DNA from: Cytophagaceae bacterium
GTDB taxonomy: Bacteria; Bacteroidota; Bacteroidia; Cytophagales; Spirosomataceae
NCBI GenBank assembly: GCA_027491315.1
Contig: JAIXWL010000005.1
Span: forward strand, 62,001 to 126,000
Reading direction: 5' to 3'
DNA length: 64,000 nucleotides
Below the pieces are notes generated by a model. That model made no database searches. It was not told the DNA's origin and saw only the letters and a list, made by a program, of their open reading frames with translations. The first letter of the stretch is position 1. Every line of letters starts with the position of its first letter. The position numbers were made by a program, and so were the translations under genes. Below are positions 28,029 through 36,679 of the stretch, piece after piece.

Positions 28029-29141
28029 TTAGAATGAAATGGCTTGACCGTCAACTAAGTCTTGGTATCCTTGGGTAATCACTTGATCTCCCACTTTAAT
28101 ACCCGAAGTAATCTCGGCTTGACCATTGTAAGATAAGCCAATGGTTACTTGACGAGCACGGGCCACTTTCTTGCCAGCTTCGTCTACTGCTACATAAATC
28201 AAATTCCCTTTTTCAGTTTTTTGAATTAGGTTCTCATCCAATACAATGGCATTCGCTTTGGAAACATCATTGATATTGATAACAGCTAATTGATTTGGCT
28301 TTAACTCATTGCCTACATTTGGTATACGAGCCTCGATATCAAATGTACGAGACAAAGGATTTACCAATTGGGAAACCAAGGTAATTTTTGCTTTCAGCTC
28401 CTTGTTGATATCTGGGAATTTAATCACGATTGGATCGCCAACTTTAACAGAACCAACATAGGTATCCGAAATCTTAGCCGCTACTTTTAAGTTTCCTAAA
28501 TTCACAATCTGAACGATGGGTAAACCTGGAGAAGCCATTTCACCAGCTTTTTGACGAACAATTTCTATCGTTCCAGAAATAGGCGCAATGACTTTCGACA
28601 TGGCCAATTGAGCTTGTAAGGTAACCAAACGTTTTTCTAAGGATTCTTTGTTTGACTTAGCACTCAAATACTGTACTTCTGTACCAATTTGTTGATCCCA
28701 AAGTGACTTTTGCTTATCAAAAAGGATTTTGGCTAAAGACAATTGGTGTTTCACTTCTTCCATTGACTCCTTTAAAATATTATTATCAAGCGTTGCAATC
28801 AATTGTCCTTTTTTAATCGCTTGACCTGCCACAACCGGCAAAGTAAGGATGGCTCCAGCAGTTTGCGGGCTAACTAAAACCGTATTTTCAGCTAATACGG
28901 ATCCTTGAGCTTCTACAAAATGGTTGAAATTTTGAGCTTGAATTGGACTTACCCCAACAGCCACTACTTTTTCAGCAGCTTTAGGATTTTCCTTGCCAAT
29001 CTCCTTTTCGATAGCAGTAATTTTTGCATTAATTTCTTGAGCTTGCTTTTTCAAATCAGCTAACTCTTGTTTTTTATCTACTGACTTGGTGCAAGCTGCA
29101 ACAAGCAATACGGCGGCTAATAATATGGTAAGATTTTTCAT
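28029..29141 (-). CDS. RND efflux periplasmic adaptor (membrane fusion protein)
   Basis: A 370-residue lipoprotein with lipobox AACTKS (Cys near residue 17) that bridges the RND pump and TolC in the periplasm. A coiled coil just after the signal (residues 22-50) is followed by the lipoyl-like GSVLAENTVLVSPQTAGAIL, hairpin, IAPISGTIEIVRQKAGEMASPG and beta-barrel segments. The C-terminal part has ITQGYQDLVDGQAISF, typical of membrane proximal domains. It sits between the TolC gene (21 bases) and the pump (18 bases). Confidence 0.92.
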   Translation of the reverse strand: MKNLTILLAAVLLVAACTKSVDKKQELADLKKQAQEINAKITAIEKEIGKENPKAAEKVVAVGVSPIQAQNFNHFVEAQGSVLAENTVLVSPQTAGAILTLPVVAGQAIKKGQLIATLDNNILKESMEEVKHQLSLAKILFDKQKSLWDQQIGTEVQYLSAKSNKESLEKRLVTLQAQLAMSKVIAPISGTIEIVRQKAGEMASPGLPIVQIVNLGNLKVAAKISDTYVGSVKVGDPIVIKFPDINKELKAKITLVSQLVNPLSRTFDIEARIPNVGNELKPNQLAVININDVSKANAIVLDENLIQKTEKGNLIYVAVDEAGKKVARARQVTIGLSYNGQAEITSGIKVGDQVITQGYQDLVDGQAISF

Positions 29142-29162
29142 GAGATGTTTGTTAAAATCGTG

Positions 29163-30503
29163 TTATTCTGAGTATAGGGTACCGTTGGCCTTTTCTAATT
29201 CAACCTTGGCAATCAAGGCATTATATAGGGAGGTGAAATAATTTGCTTGAGATTCTTTGATGGAAGTTTCTGCATTTAATACTTCCAAGTTAGACCCCAC
29301 ACCTTGCTGGTATTTCACGCGAGTCACTCTGGAAATTTCATTGGCTAAATCCAAATTAGCCTTTTGCTCCTTCAATGATTCCAATGAGTTTTTCAAGGTA
29401 ATTAAAGATTGGCTGCGTTGTAGGTCAATGGAAGATTTCACTAAATCATAGCTTTGACGAACCTTTTGAAGGTTATTTTGCGATTGAATGGTTTTATATT
29501 TCTTCGAGAAACCATCAAATATGGGAATCTGAAGTGAAAAACCTAAAGTCGAATTATCAAACCAAGATTGACTAACCAAATCACTAAAAGTTTTACGTCC
29601 ATTGGTAAAACCATAATTGAGGTTGAACAATAATCTAGGAAGATAACCGGCTTTCTGACTACGCACATCAAGCTCAGCTAATCCTTCTTGGGTTTTAAGA
29701 ATCGAATACTCAATGCGGTTGCCATAATTAAAGGGCAAATTTTCATCAATGGCATTGAATTTTAAGTCTACTTGCTCCAAAGTCAAGGATAATCGAATAG
29801 GCTCATCCATAGGATAACCCATTTGGAATTTCAATAAAGAATATCCCAAATCTTGAATACGAATCACATTTTCCAATTCTGTTTTCAAGTTATTGGATTG
29901 AACTTCTAATCGCTGAACATCAATTTTTTCAACAAATCCCTGCTTATTCAAAGCTCTGGTTTCTTTCAATAAAGAATCCAAGCGGCCCACATTGGCTTGT
30001 AAGATCTGTAAGCGTTTCTCGTTAACCAGAATACCGTAATAAGCTTTCATTACGCCTTCGGCAACTTGTTGCTTAGTCTGAAGTAAATTTTTTGTAGACA
30101 ACTCCTTATAAACCTCAGAAGCTTTTAAGCCTAATAAATAGGTTCCGTCAAAAACCAATTGACTTAGGCCGACATTAGCCATGGCTGAGTTCTTAACACC
30201 AAATTCAGCCGCAATGATTTCTCCTTCTGCTGCAGCAGGATTAAAGGTTTTGGCAGGAATAAACATTCTTTGAATGATCAAGTTATTGGTGTAATTCACC
30301 CCAGCATTAACTTGAGGTAATCCTATAGCCTTGATTTCATTAATTTTGGCACTTGCATTCTGCAAATCCAAATGGCTATTTTTTACTTGAACATGATGGT
30401 TGATAGCATAATCAACAGCCTCTTTTAGACTGAAACTTTGTGCCAATCCCGACCATGACAAGAAACAAAATAGCCCGATAAAATTGAGTTTTTGGCGAAT
30501 CAT
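29163..30503 (-). CDS. TolC family outer-membrane efflux protein
   Basis: A 446-residue outer-membrane channel with signal peptide ending in SGLAQS. It contains the two helical repeats of the family: LKEAVDYAINHHVQVKNS near residue 26 and the mirrored TRVKYQQGVGSNLEVLNAETS near residue 393. These form the periplasmic tunnel that docks with the adaptor. Its start follows the TetR stop by one base, so regulator and pump components are one transcript. Confidence 0.92.
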   Translation of the reverse strand: MIRQKLNFIGLFCFLSWSGLAQSFSLKEAVDYAINHHVQVKNSHLDLQNASAKINEIKAIGLPQVNAGVNYTNNLIIQRMFIPAKTFNPAAAEGEIIAAEFGVKNSAMANVGLSQLVFDGTYLLGLKASEVYKELSTKNLLQTKQQVAEGVMKAYYGILVNEKRLQILQANVGRLDSLLKETRALNKQGFVEKIDVQRLEVQSNNLKTELENVIRIQDLGYSLLKFQMGYPMDEPIRLSLTLEQVDLKFNAIDENLPFNYGNRIEYSILKTQEGLAELDVRSQKAGYLPRLLFNLNYGFTNGRKTFSDLVSQSWFDNSTLGFSLQIPIFDGFSKKYKTIQSQNNLQKVRQSYDLVKSSIDLQRSQSLITLKNSLESLKEQKANLDLANEISRVTRVKYQQGVGSNLEVLNAETSIKESQANYFTSLYNALIAKVELEKANGTLYSE

Positions 30504-30504
30504 G

Positions 30505-31104
30505 TTAGTTGTTATTTTGGTAAGATAAGTAGAGAGATAGACCTTTTTCTGTGAGAATGCCTCGCATAAAATGATCTAGTAAAATTTGTTGTGTATCAAA
30601 AAATGAAAGTTTACTATGGGAATAAAAATTAGGATCAAAGGATAAATCCACTTCTCCCATACGTAGTCGAGCTATTAATTCCACTTCCAATTCAGGGCGA
30701 AAATAGCCCTGCTCAATTCCCGTTCTTAAATCCACTTGGAGGGTATTCAAAATACAATCTTCCTTATACTTGGAAAATAATTCATACGCTTTCGGAAAAT
30801 ATTTCTTTACCTCATACAATAAACGCGGATTCATTTCAGATAAAGTAGACTTCATAATTTCCAAGGATTGCAAGGTTTTATGAATCACATCCTTGGAGGT
30901 TTTATCCAACTCTTCCCATTTAGATAAGTCATTTTGAATGAATGATTCCAATACCTGGTATACCATGGCATCTTTATCTGGAAAATGTTGATAAATCGTT
31001 TTTTTAGAAATGCCCAATTCTGAAGCAATTGTATCCATCGTTACGGATCTTACCCCGTATCGGAAGTACAATTCTGCCCCCTTTTCAAGTATTCTACATT
31101 TCAT
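30505..31104 (-). CDS. TetR/AcrR-type repressor of the efflux operon
   Basis: A 199-residue regulator with an N-terminal HTH (YGVRSVTMDTIASELGISKKTIYQHFPDK, seen as the segments VTMDTIASELGISKKTIYQ and HFPDK, residues 17-47) and a helical C-terminal ligand domain without recognisable identity. It is the first gene of the operon, and an inverted repeat lies over the promoter just upstream. Autorepression relieved by a pump substrate is the natural model. Confidence 0.92.
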   Translation of the reverse strand: MKCRILEKGAELYFRYGVRSVTMDTIASELGISKKTIYQHFPDKDAMVYQVLESFIQNDLSKWEELDKTSKDVIHKTLQSLEIMKSTLSEMNPRLLYEVKKYFPKAYELFSKYKEDCILNTLQVDLRTGIEQGYFRPELEVELIARLRMGEVDLSFDPNFYSHSKLSFFDTQQILLDHFMRGILTEKGLSLYLSYQNNN

Positions 31105-31133
31105 GCTCTAAAATTAATTTAAATTCGAGAGCG

Positions 31134-31164
31134 TAAAACTAAGGAAACTTTTAAGTACTACAAA
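31134..31164 (-). promoter_or_regulatory. Promoter of the TetR-efflux operon
   Basis: On the minus strand a TTTG box is followed by a 19-base spacer and TAGTTTTA, one mismatch from the Bacteroidetes TAnnTTTG -7 box. The expected start is some 24 bases before the tetR ATG. Confidence 0.6.
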
Positions 31165-31168
31165 GTTT
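31145..31168. promoter_or_regulatory. Candidate TetR operator
   Basis: Arms AAACTTT and AAAGTTT are separated by ten bases whose centre AGTACT is itself palindromic, giving 20 of 24 symmetric positions. The repeat covers the -33 box and spacer of the operon promoter, the usual place for TetR repression. Confidence 0.6.
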
Positions 31169-31220
31169 TTTGTATTATTTTTAGATTATCGGCTTGAAGA
31201 AATGATGAATGGTAATGGCA

Positions 31221-31730
31221 TTAGCGACCAAAATCATCCTGTAAACGAACGATATCAGATTCATCGGATGGATTCTCCAAATCAGTATGTTGCCAAATTT
31301 CTGCTACTAAGCCCCATTGATCCAAACCAATAAGGCGATGTCTTTGCCCTTTGGGTAATTCAATGACATCCTGTTCTTGATATATCCCATAATCGCCTTG
31401 TACATCCGTGGAAGAAATGGCAACGCCGATAGGTCCACGGACAACTGTCCATATTTCAGCGCGTCGGAAGTGATATTGCCAAGAAATTCGCTGATGTGGG
31501 GCCACTACTAAGAATTTGGGGCTGAGCTTCTGGGTGATTTGAATATCATCCAGGCTTAATTGAGGGAAATACTGAGATACAAATTTTGCCACTTGGCTTT
31601 CATCCAGAACAAAAAATCCACCCCAGGGTCTAGTGAAATCTTGATCGATGATGTGGAATCCTGCCTTTTCAATATAGGCTTGGACTTCTTGAAAAATAGC
31701 TGCTTTAGGCAAATTTGAGTCAAAATGCAT
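31221..31730 (-). CDS. Cupin protein like mannose-6-phosphate isomerase type II
   Basis: The 169-residue protein ends in a cupin barrel resembling the C-terminal half of ManC: PKFLVVAPHQRISWQYHFRRAEIWTVVRG (seen as the segments VVAPHQRISWQYHFRRAEIW and the VRGPIGVAI strand), then ELPKGQRHRLIG. Metal-ligand His and Glu positions (HQRISWQYHFRRAE) are present. The first 70 residues carry the N-terminal RPWGGFFVLDES strand common in Bacteroidota members, some annotated as phosphoheptose or phosphomannose isomerase. It probably isomerises a sugar phosphate in the cytoplasm; the exact substrate is uncertain. Confidence 0.72.
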   Translation of the reverse strand: MHFDSNLPKAAIFQEVQAYIEKAGFHIIDQDFTRPWGGFFVLDESQVAKFVSQYFPQLSLDDIQITQKLSPKFLVVAPHQRISWQYHFRRAEIWTVVRGPIGVAISSTDVQGDYGIYQEQDVIELPKGQRHRLIGLDQWGLVAEIWQHTDLENPSDESDIVRLQDDFGR

Positions 31731-31757
31731 ACGTAGAAATTAATTAGGCAAAAATAG

Positions 31758-31787
31758 AAAAAGGACGGGGATTTACCCGTCCTTTCA
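31758..31787 (-). terminator. Intrinsic terminator after the Gfo/Idh oxidoreductase
   Basis: AAAGGACGGG and its complement CCCGTCCTTT flank a six-base loop, with a T-rich tail on the minus strand, 22 bases past the stop. Confidence 0.8.
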
Positions 31788-31808
31788 TTATTTACCTGGT
31801 AAAAGATA

Positions 31809-33242
31809 TTACAAAGTCCAGCCTGCGCGGTATTCTCTTCTGACAAATTGGTTAGCAGGGTCAAAATTGGTAATACGCATATTCGTTGCATCCCAATTTA
31901 ACTTTTGACGGCCAATGTACTTGGCAGTACGACCTTCTCCTTCACGTAACATATAGGAACGAATAGCTAAGTTACCCATCAAAACGGATTCCGTAAATGG
32001 ACCTGCATAGTCAAACGGAGAACTAACCTCCATTTTTCCAAAACCTGCTTTACAAGCTTCTACCCATTGTGTATTATGACCACCATCTCCGCCAACTACC
32101 CGTGGTAATTTAGCTTTTGGAAGTTCTTCTGCAGGAACTTGTTTTCCATTTTTGAAAACTTTTGGATACATACCATAAGTTCCACAAGTCATAATACCTT
32201 TTGAACCTATCAAAATAACTCCATTTGATCCATCTGGGTCCCCAATGGTCTCTGTGGATGGAATTCCATCTGGATGAGGGGCACGTAAACCACCATCATA
32301 CCAAGTTAAGGTAACAGGTGAAGGATTACGTTTCGTGGCCGCATAATGTAGCGTAACCATGGATGATGGAGGACATCCTTCAGGAATCCACTCAGGTACC
32401 CAATCATTCAAAAATACGGATCCAACAGAACATTCCACGTCAATAGCGTCTCGGATACCCAATACTTTAAACGGAGGATCTAAAAGGTGACAACCCATAT
32501 CTCCTAAAGCACCTGTACCATAGTCCCACCAACCTCTCCATTTAAATGGCAATAAGGCAGGATTATACTCTCTATATTTAGCTGGTCCCAACCATAAATC
32601 CCAATCTAATTCTTTAGGTACTTCAAAGCCTGCAGAAGGGTATTTAATCCCTTGTGGCCAAACAGGACGGTTTGTCCACACTTGTACCGTATGAACTTTA
32701 CCAATAACACCACCGTCAAACCATTCGATCATAGTTCTAACACCATCTCCTGAAGAGCCTTGATTTCCCATTTGAGTAACCACTTGCATTTCACGAGCTT
32801 TTTCAGCGATCACACGAGCCTCATAAATGTCGTGAGCCAAAGGCTTTTGAACATATACGTGTTTCTTACGACGCATAGCCTCCATGGCGATGGTTGCGTG
32901 GGTATGGTCAGGAGTAGACACGATGACTGCGTCTACATTGTTTCCTTCTTTGTCTAAAGCAGCACGAAAGTCTTTATAAAAATTTGCTTTAGGTAAGTCT
33001 TTCTTAATTCTAGCTACTTGGCGGTCATCTACATCCACAACCGCTACAATATTTTCAGCTCCTTTGTTATAGGAATTCATGATATCACTATATCCTTTTC
33101 CTCCTCCACCAATACCCATGATATTTAATTTATCAGATGGGGCTTGATATCCTTTTCCAAGTACATGGCGAGGGACAATGTAAAACGAGGCAGCTGCGAC
33201 GGACGCATTTTTAATAAAATCTCGCCTTGAATGATTACTCAT
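31809..33242 (-). CDS. Exported Gfo/Idh/MocA family oxidoreductase
   Basis: A 477-residue NAD(P)-dependent sugar oxidoreductase with a twin-arginine leader (MSNHSRRDFIKNAS), so probably periplasmic. The Rossmann segment LNIMGIGGGGKGYSDI is near residue 48, VDAVIVSTPDHTHATIAMEA near residue 110, and the VYVQKPLAH motif carries the family Lys (QKP for EKP). An upstream in-frame ATG would add 12 residues before the leader and was not used. A 31-base palindrome sits 38 bases before this start. The substrate is not predictable; related proteins act on glycan-derived sugars. Confidence 0.85.
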   Translation of the reverse strand: MSNHSRRDFIKNASVAAASFYIVPRHVLGKGYQAPSDKLNIMGIGGGGKGYSDIMNSYNKGAENIVAVVDVDDRQVARIKKDLPKANFYKDFRAALDKEGNNVDAVIVSTPDHTHATIAMEAMRRKKHVYVQKPLAHDIYEARVIAEKAREMQVVTQMGNQGSSGDGVRTMIEWFDGGVIGKVHTVQVWTNRPVWPQGIKYPSAGFEVPKELDWDLWLGPAKYREYNPALLPFKWRGWWDYGTGALGDMGCHLLDPPFKVLGIRDAIDVECSVGSVFLNDWVPEWIPEGCPPSSMVTLHYAATKRNPSPVTLTWYDGGLRAPHPDGIPSTETIGDPDGSNGVILIGSKGIMTCGTYGMYPKVFKNGKQVPAEELPKAKLPRVVGGDGGHNTQWVEACKAGFGKMEVSSPFDYAGPFTESVLMGNLAIRSYMLREGEGRTAKYIGRQKLNWDATNMRITNFDPANQFVRREYRAGWTL

Positions 33243-33279
33243 AGTATTTGCTAGTTTTAAAAGGTTATTACTTGTCAAA

Positions 33280-33310
33280 GATTTGTCAACGTTGACAACG
33301 TTGACAAATC
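33280..33310. repeat. Divergent palindrome related to the 33-bp family
   Basis: A 31-base sequence with 15-base perfect arms and a single central base: GATTTGTCAACGTTG, A, CAACGTTGACAAATC. It shares the skeleton TGTCAAxGTT-3-AACxTTGACA with the 33-bp repeats, with G/C swapped to C/G on both arms. The TTGTCAACGTTGACAA part with a central CG also looks like a LacI-type operator, so it could be regulatory for the adjacent oxidoreductase gene. Confidence 0.6.
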
Positions 33311-33432
33311 TACATTTATCTTAGTAAAATTGTCAAAAAATCTTCAAATGACAAATCTATTTCTTGATATTTTACCAATTGCGAATTATGAATCAAGTTA
33401 TTAATATTTGCCCATCAAAACCGATAAGACAT

Positions 33433-33463
33433 AAAAAAAGGGGCTTGCTCTCGCAAACCCCTT
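33433..33463 (-). terminator. Intrinsic terminator of rpsA
   Basis: On the minus strand AAGGGGTTTGC pairs with GCAAGCCCCTT (one mismatch) and is followed by a run of seven T; it begins 20 bases past the rpsA stop. Confidence 0.8.
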
Positions 33464-33482
33464 CCAGCAAACCTTAATTTAC

Positions 33483-35315
33483 TTATTCAGCTTTCTTGGA
33501 TTTTTTCTCCAATTTTTTGATCGCTTGAGCACGCTCAGCACCTTCCATCTGCTCTTTCAAGGCAGATAAAGCTCCGATATCACCCATTGTTGATTTTTCT
33601 GCTGTTACCGTTGTCTTCTCAGAAGACTTAGCGGCTGCCTTTTTCTTTTCAGGCTTAGCAGCTGCTGCGGTTTCCTCTGCAGTTGGTGCAGTGAAAGTAC
33701 GTGTGTGAGAAAGAATAATCTTACGATCATCTTTTTGGAATTCAGTTACAATGAAATCCAAAGCCTCACCCACTTCCGCTACTGAATCATCTGATTTAGT
33801 CAATTGCTTCAATGGTGCTAATCCTTCGATACCGTATGGCAATTCTAACACAGCCATTTTATCATTTTTCGAGATGATAGTAGCTTTGTGAGAAGAACCT
33901 ACTGTAAATACACTTTCAAATGTATCCCAAGGATTCTCTTCTAATTGTTTGTGTCCAAGAGCCAAACGACGGTTATCAGCATCTAATTCGATTACGATAA
34001 CATCTAATGAATCTCCAACTTTTACAAACTCAGATGGATGTTTGATTTTCTTAGTCCAAGATAAGTCTGATACGTGAACAAGACCATCGATACCTTCTTC
34101 TAACTCAAGGAATAAACCAAAGTTAGTTAAGTTGCGAACAGTTCCTTTGTGCTTTGTACCTACTGCATATTTAGACAACAAGTCAGTTTTAGTCCAAGGA
34201 TCTTCTGTCAATTGCTTAATACCTAAAGACATCTTGCGCTCGGCACGATCTAATGTTAACACAACGGCTTCCATTTCATCACCTACTTTCAAGAAATCTT
34301 GTGGATTACGTAAGTGCTGAGACCATGACATTTCTGACACGTGGATTAACCCTTCAACACCTGGTAAAACCTCTAAGAATGCACCGTAATCTGCTACGTT
34401 AACAATCTTACCTTTTACCTTAGATCCTACTTCTACGTCAGCCGCTAAAGCTTCCCAAGGATGAGCTTGTAATTGCTTCATACCTAAAGAAATACGCTTC
34501 TTGTTTTCGTCGAAATCTAATACTACAACTTGGATCTTCTGATCTAATTTCAACACCTCTTGTGGGTGGTTGATACGACCCCATGAGATATCTGTAATGT
34601 GCAATAAACCATCTACACCACCTAAGTCGATGAACACACCGAAATTAGTCATGTTTTTGATCACACCTTCTAATACTTGACCTTTGTCTAAGTTGTTCAA
34701 GATCAACTGACGTTGCTCCTCTAGATCTTTCTCAATCAATACCTTATGAGAAACAACTACGTTATCATTCGTATGGTTAATCTTAACTACTTTAACCTCC
34801 ATGTTCTTTCCAACAAAAATGTCGAAATCACGGATTGGCTTAACATCAATTTGAGAACCTGGCAAGAATGCCTCGATTCCAAAAATATCTACGATCAAAC
34901 CACCTTTAGTACGACGCTTAACGAAACCATTGATAATGGTATCTTCTTCTAAAGCACGCTCAATATTGATCCATGCTCCCATTACTTTCGCAAGCTTACG
35001 AGAAAGAATCAATTGGCCGTTTGAATCTTCTTGGTTTTCAATATACACTTCTACCTCGTCACCTGCCTTTAAATCAGGCATATCACGAAACTCTGAAGCA
35101 GATACCAAACCGTCAGATTTGAATCCAATGTTTACAATAACTTCACGGTCAGTTTTGCTCACTACAATACCTTTCACCACTTCCTTCTCTGTAACCGAAT
35201 TCAAAGTAGCCTCAATGGCTGCTTCCATTTGTTTCTTTTGCTCAGCAGTGTAATTACCGCCGAAACCTTTACCATCGATCTGATCCCAGTCGAAATCTTT
35301 TTGTTTATTAGACAT
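33483..35315 (-). CDS. rpsA: 30S ribosomal protein S1
   Basis: S1 recruits mRNA to the small ribosomal subunit. The protein has 610 residues and about six consecutive S1/OB-fold repeats, shown by recurring segments such as GGLIVDIFGIEAFLPGSQI, NFGVFIDLGGVDGLLHI, DYGAFLEVLPGVEGLIHVSE and NFGLFLELEEGIDGLVHVSD. A Lys/Ala/Glu-rich tail ends the protein. The ATG before SNKQKDF was selected; an upstream in-frame ATG would add 13 residues with no family support. Codon usage is strongly biased. Bacteroidota lack strong Shine-Dalgarno dependence, so S1 is especially relevant for start selection. Confidence 0.95.
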   Translation of the reverse strand: MSNKQKDFDWDQIDGKGFGGNYTAEQKKQMEAAIEATLNSVTEKEVVKGIVVSKTDREVIVNIGFKSDGLVSASEFRDMPDLKAGDEVEVYIENQEDSNGQLILSRKLAKVMGAWINIERALEEDTIINGFVKRRTKGGLIVDIFGIEAFLPGSQIDVKPIRDFDIFVGKNMEVKVVKINHTNDNVVVSHKVLIEKDLEEQRQLILNNLDKGQVLEGVIKNMTNFGVFIDLGGVDGLLHITDISWGRINHPQEVLKLDQKIQVVVLDFDENKKRISLGMKQLQAHPWEALAADVEVGSKVKGKIVNVADYGAFLEVLPGVEGLIHVSEMSWSQHLRNPQDFLKVGDEMEAVVLTLDRAERKMSLGIKQLTEDPWTKTDLLSKYAVGTKHKGTVRNLTNFGLFLELEEGIDGLVHVSDLSWTKKIKHPSEFVKVGDSLDVIVIELDADNRRLALGHKQLEENPWDTFESVFTVGSSHKATIISKNDKMAVLELPYGIEGLAPLKQLTKSDDSVAEVGEALDFIVTEFQKDDRKIILSHTRTFTAPTAEETAAAAKPEKKKAAAKSSEKTTVTAEKSTMGDIGALSALKEQMEGAERAQAIKKLEKKSKKAE

Positions 35316-35393
35316 AATTTTTGCCCTTGCTACATCAACATGCTGGGCTAACATGCTGAAATTTAGATTAATAATTAATTTTTAAATGGGGTG

Positions 35394-35424
35394 CAAAGAT
35401 AAATAAAATAATTTCAAATTCAAC
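35394..35424 (-). promoter_or_regulatory. rpsA promoter
   Basis: On the minus strand GTTG, 19 bases, then TATCTTTG, a perfect -7 box. The leader from the expected start to the rpsA ATG is about 70 bases, enough room for autoregulation, though no specific fold is evident. Confidence 0.75.
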
Positions 35425-35462
35425 TGAATTCCTTAAATTAGAAGCCTCAAGACCATGACAAC

Positions 35463-36611
35463 ATGAAAAAAATCGCCATTTGGCTACCAATTGCCTTCCT
35501 TTGTACTCAAATTTTATCAATTTCTTTATTAGCAAAACCTATTCAAGGCCCTATGTCCCTTACATCCAAACCATTTGGCAAAACTCAAGCCGGAGAACCT
35601 GTTACTTTATATACCCTGAAAAACAAATCTGGCATGGAAGTTCAGATTATGAACTACGGTGGTATTATTACCAAAATTTTATGCCCAGATAAAAACAACA
35701 AAATTGAAGATGTTGTATTAGGCTATGAAACTCTTCAAGAATACGAAAAAGGATCCCCATATTTTGGGGCCATCATCGGAAGATATGGCAACCGTATTGC
35801 CAAAGGAAAATTTACTTTAGATGGCAAAACCTATGAATTGTATACCCAAAATATGGGAAACCACCTGCATGGTGGCAAAGTAGGCTTTGATAAAGTTGTC
35901 TGGAAAGTCTTAGCCGCAGAAGGTGACGACAAAGGATCCAAATTAGTATTATCCTACCTATCAAAAGATGGTGAAGAAGGTTATCCTGGTAATCTACAAG
36001 TTCAAGTAACCTACACGCTGAGCCCTTCTAATGAATTGGGCATTGAATATAAAGCCACGACTGACAAGGCAACCGTACTTAACTTAAGCAATCATACCTA
36101 TTTTAACTTGTCAGGAAATGCCAAAAGGGATATTACTGGACATCAAGTTCAACTAAATGCCAATAAATTAGTAGCTGTCGATGAAACCTTGATCCCTACA
36201 GGTGAGCTCATTGATGTAAAAGGTGGAGCATTTGATTTTCTTCAACCACACTTGATTTCAGAGCGAGTTGACGCAGATGATATTCAAATCAAACGGGGTG
36301 GCGGATATGACCACTGTGTCGTTTTTGATAAAGCTCCAGGAGTTTTTGCCAAAGTTGGTAAGGTTGTTGATCCAGTATCAGGAAGAAGTGTAGAATTATC
36401 AACTTCTGAACCAGCTACCCAGTTTTATACCGGTAACTTTTTAAATGGCACCTACTCTGGCAAATACGGGGTTAGTTATACCAAAAGAATGGGATTTTGC
36501 CTAGAAACGGAACATTTCCCAGATTCCCCTAACCACCCAAGTTTCCCTAGCACCGTATTACGTCCGGGTGAAACATATTCGAGTAAAACAGTTTATCAGT
36601 TTGCTCATTAA
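35463..36611 (+). CDS. galM: Aldose 1-epimerase (mutarotase)
   Basis: GalM interconverts the alpha and beta anomers of sugars such as galactose. The protein has 382 residues including a signal peptide (ends near LLAKP), so it probably acts in the periplasm, as is common in Bacteroidota. Signatures: MNYGGIITKILCPD near residue 60, YFGAIIGRYGNRIAKGKF, the NHLHGGKVGFDKVVW segment with catalytic His, LSNHTYFNLSG with the second His, and the late FCLETEHFPDSPNHPSFPS stretch with the catalytic Glu. The gene ends 50 bases before the mazG stop (convergent), and a palindromic repeat fills the junction. Confidence 0.94.
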   Translation: MKKIAIWLPIAFLCTQILSISLLAKPIQGPMSLTSKPFGKTQAGEPVTLYTLKNKSGMEVQIMNYGGIITKILCPDKNNKIEDVVLGYETLQEYEKGSPYFGAIIGRYGNRIAKGKFTLDGKTYELYTQNMGNHLHGGKVGFDKVVWKVLAAEGDDKGSKLVLSYLSKDGEEGYPGNLQVQVTYTLSPSNELGIEYKATTDKATVLNLSNHTYFNLSGNAKRDITGHQVQLNANKLVAVDETLIPTGELIDVKGGAFDFLQPHLISERVDADDIQIKRGGGYDHCVVFDKAPGVFAKVGKVVDPVSGRSVELSTSEPATQFYTGNFLNGTYSGKYGVSYTKRMGFCLETEHFPDSPNHPSFPSTVLRPGETYSSKTVYQFAH

Positions 36612-36646
36612 AAAATAACCTTAATGTCAAATTTACCCTGTAACTT

Positions 36647-36679
36647 AACGCTGTCAAGGTTTTAAACCTTGCCAGCGTT
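36647..36679 (+). repeat. Interspersed 33-bp palindrome, copy 3, overlapping the mazG 3' end
   Basis: AACGCTGTCAAGGTTT then TAAACCTTGCCAGCGTT. On the minus strand the right half reads as the last five mazG codons (Asn-Ala-Gly-Lys-Val) and its TAA stop. Confidence 0.9.
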
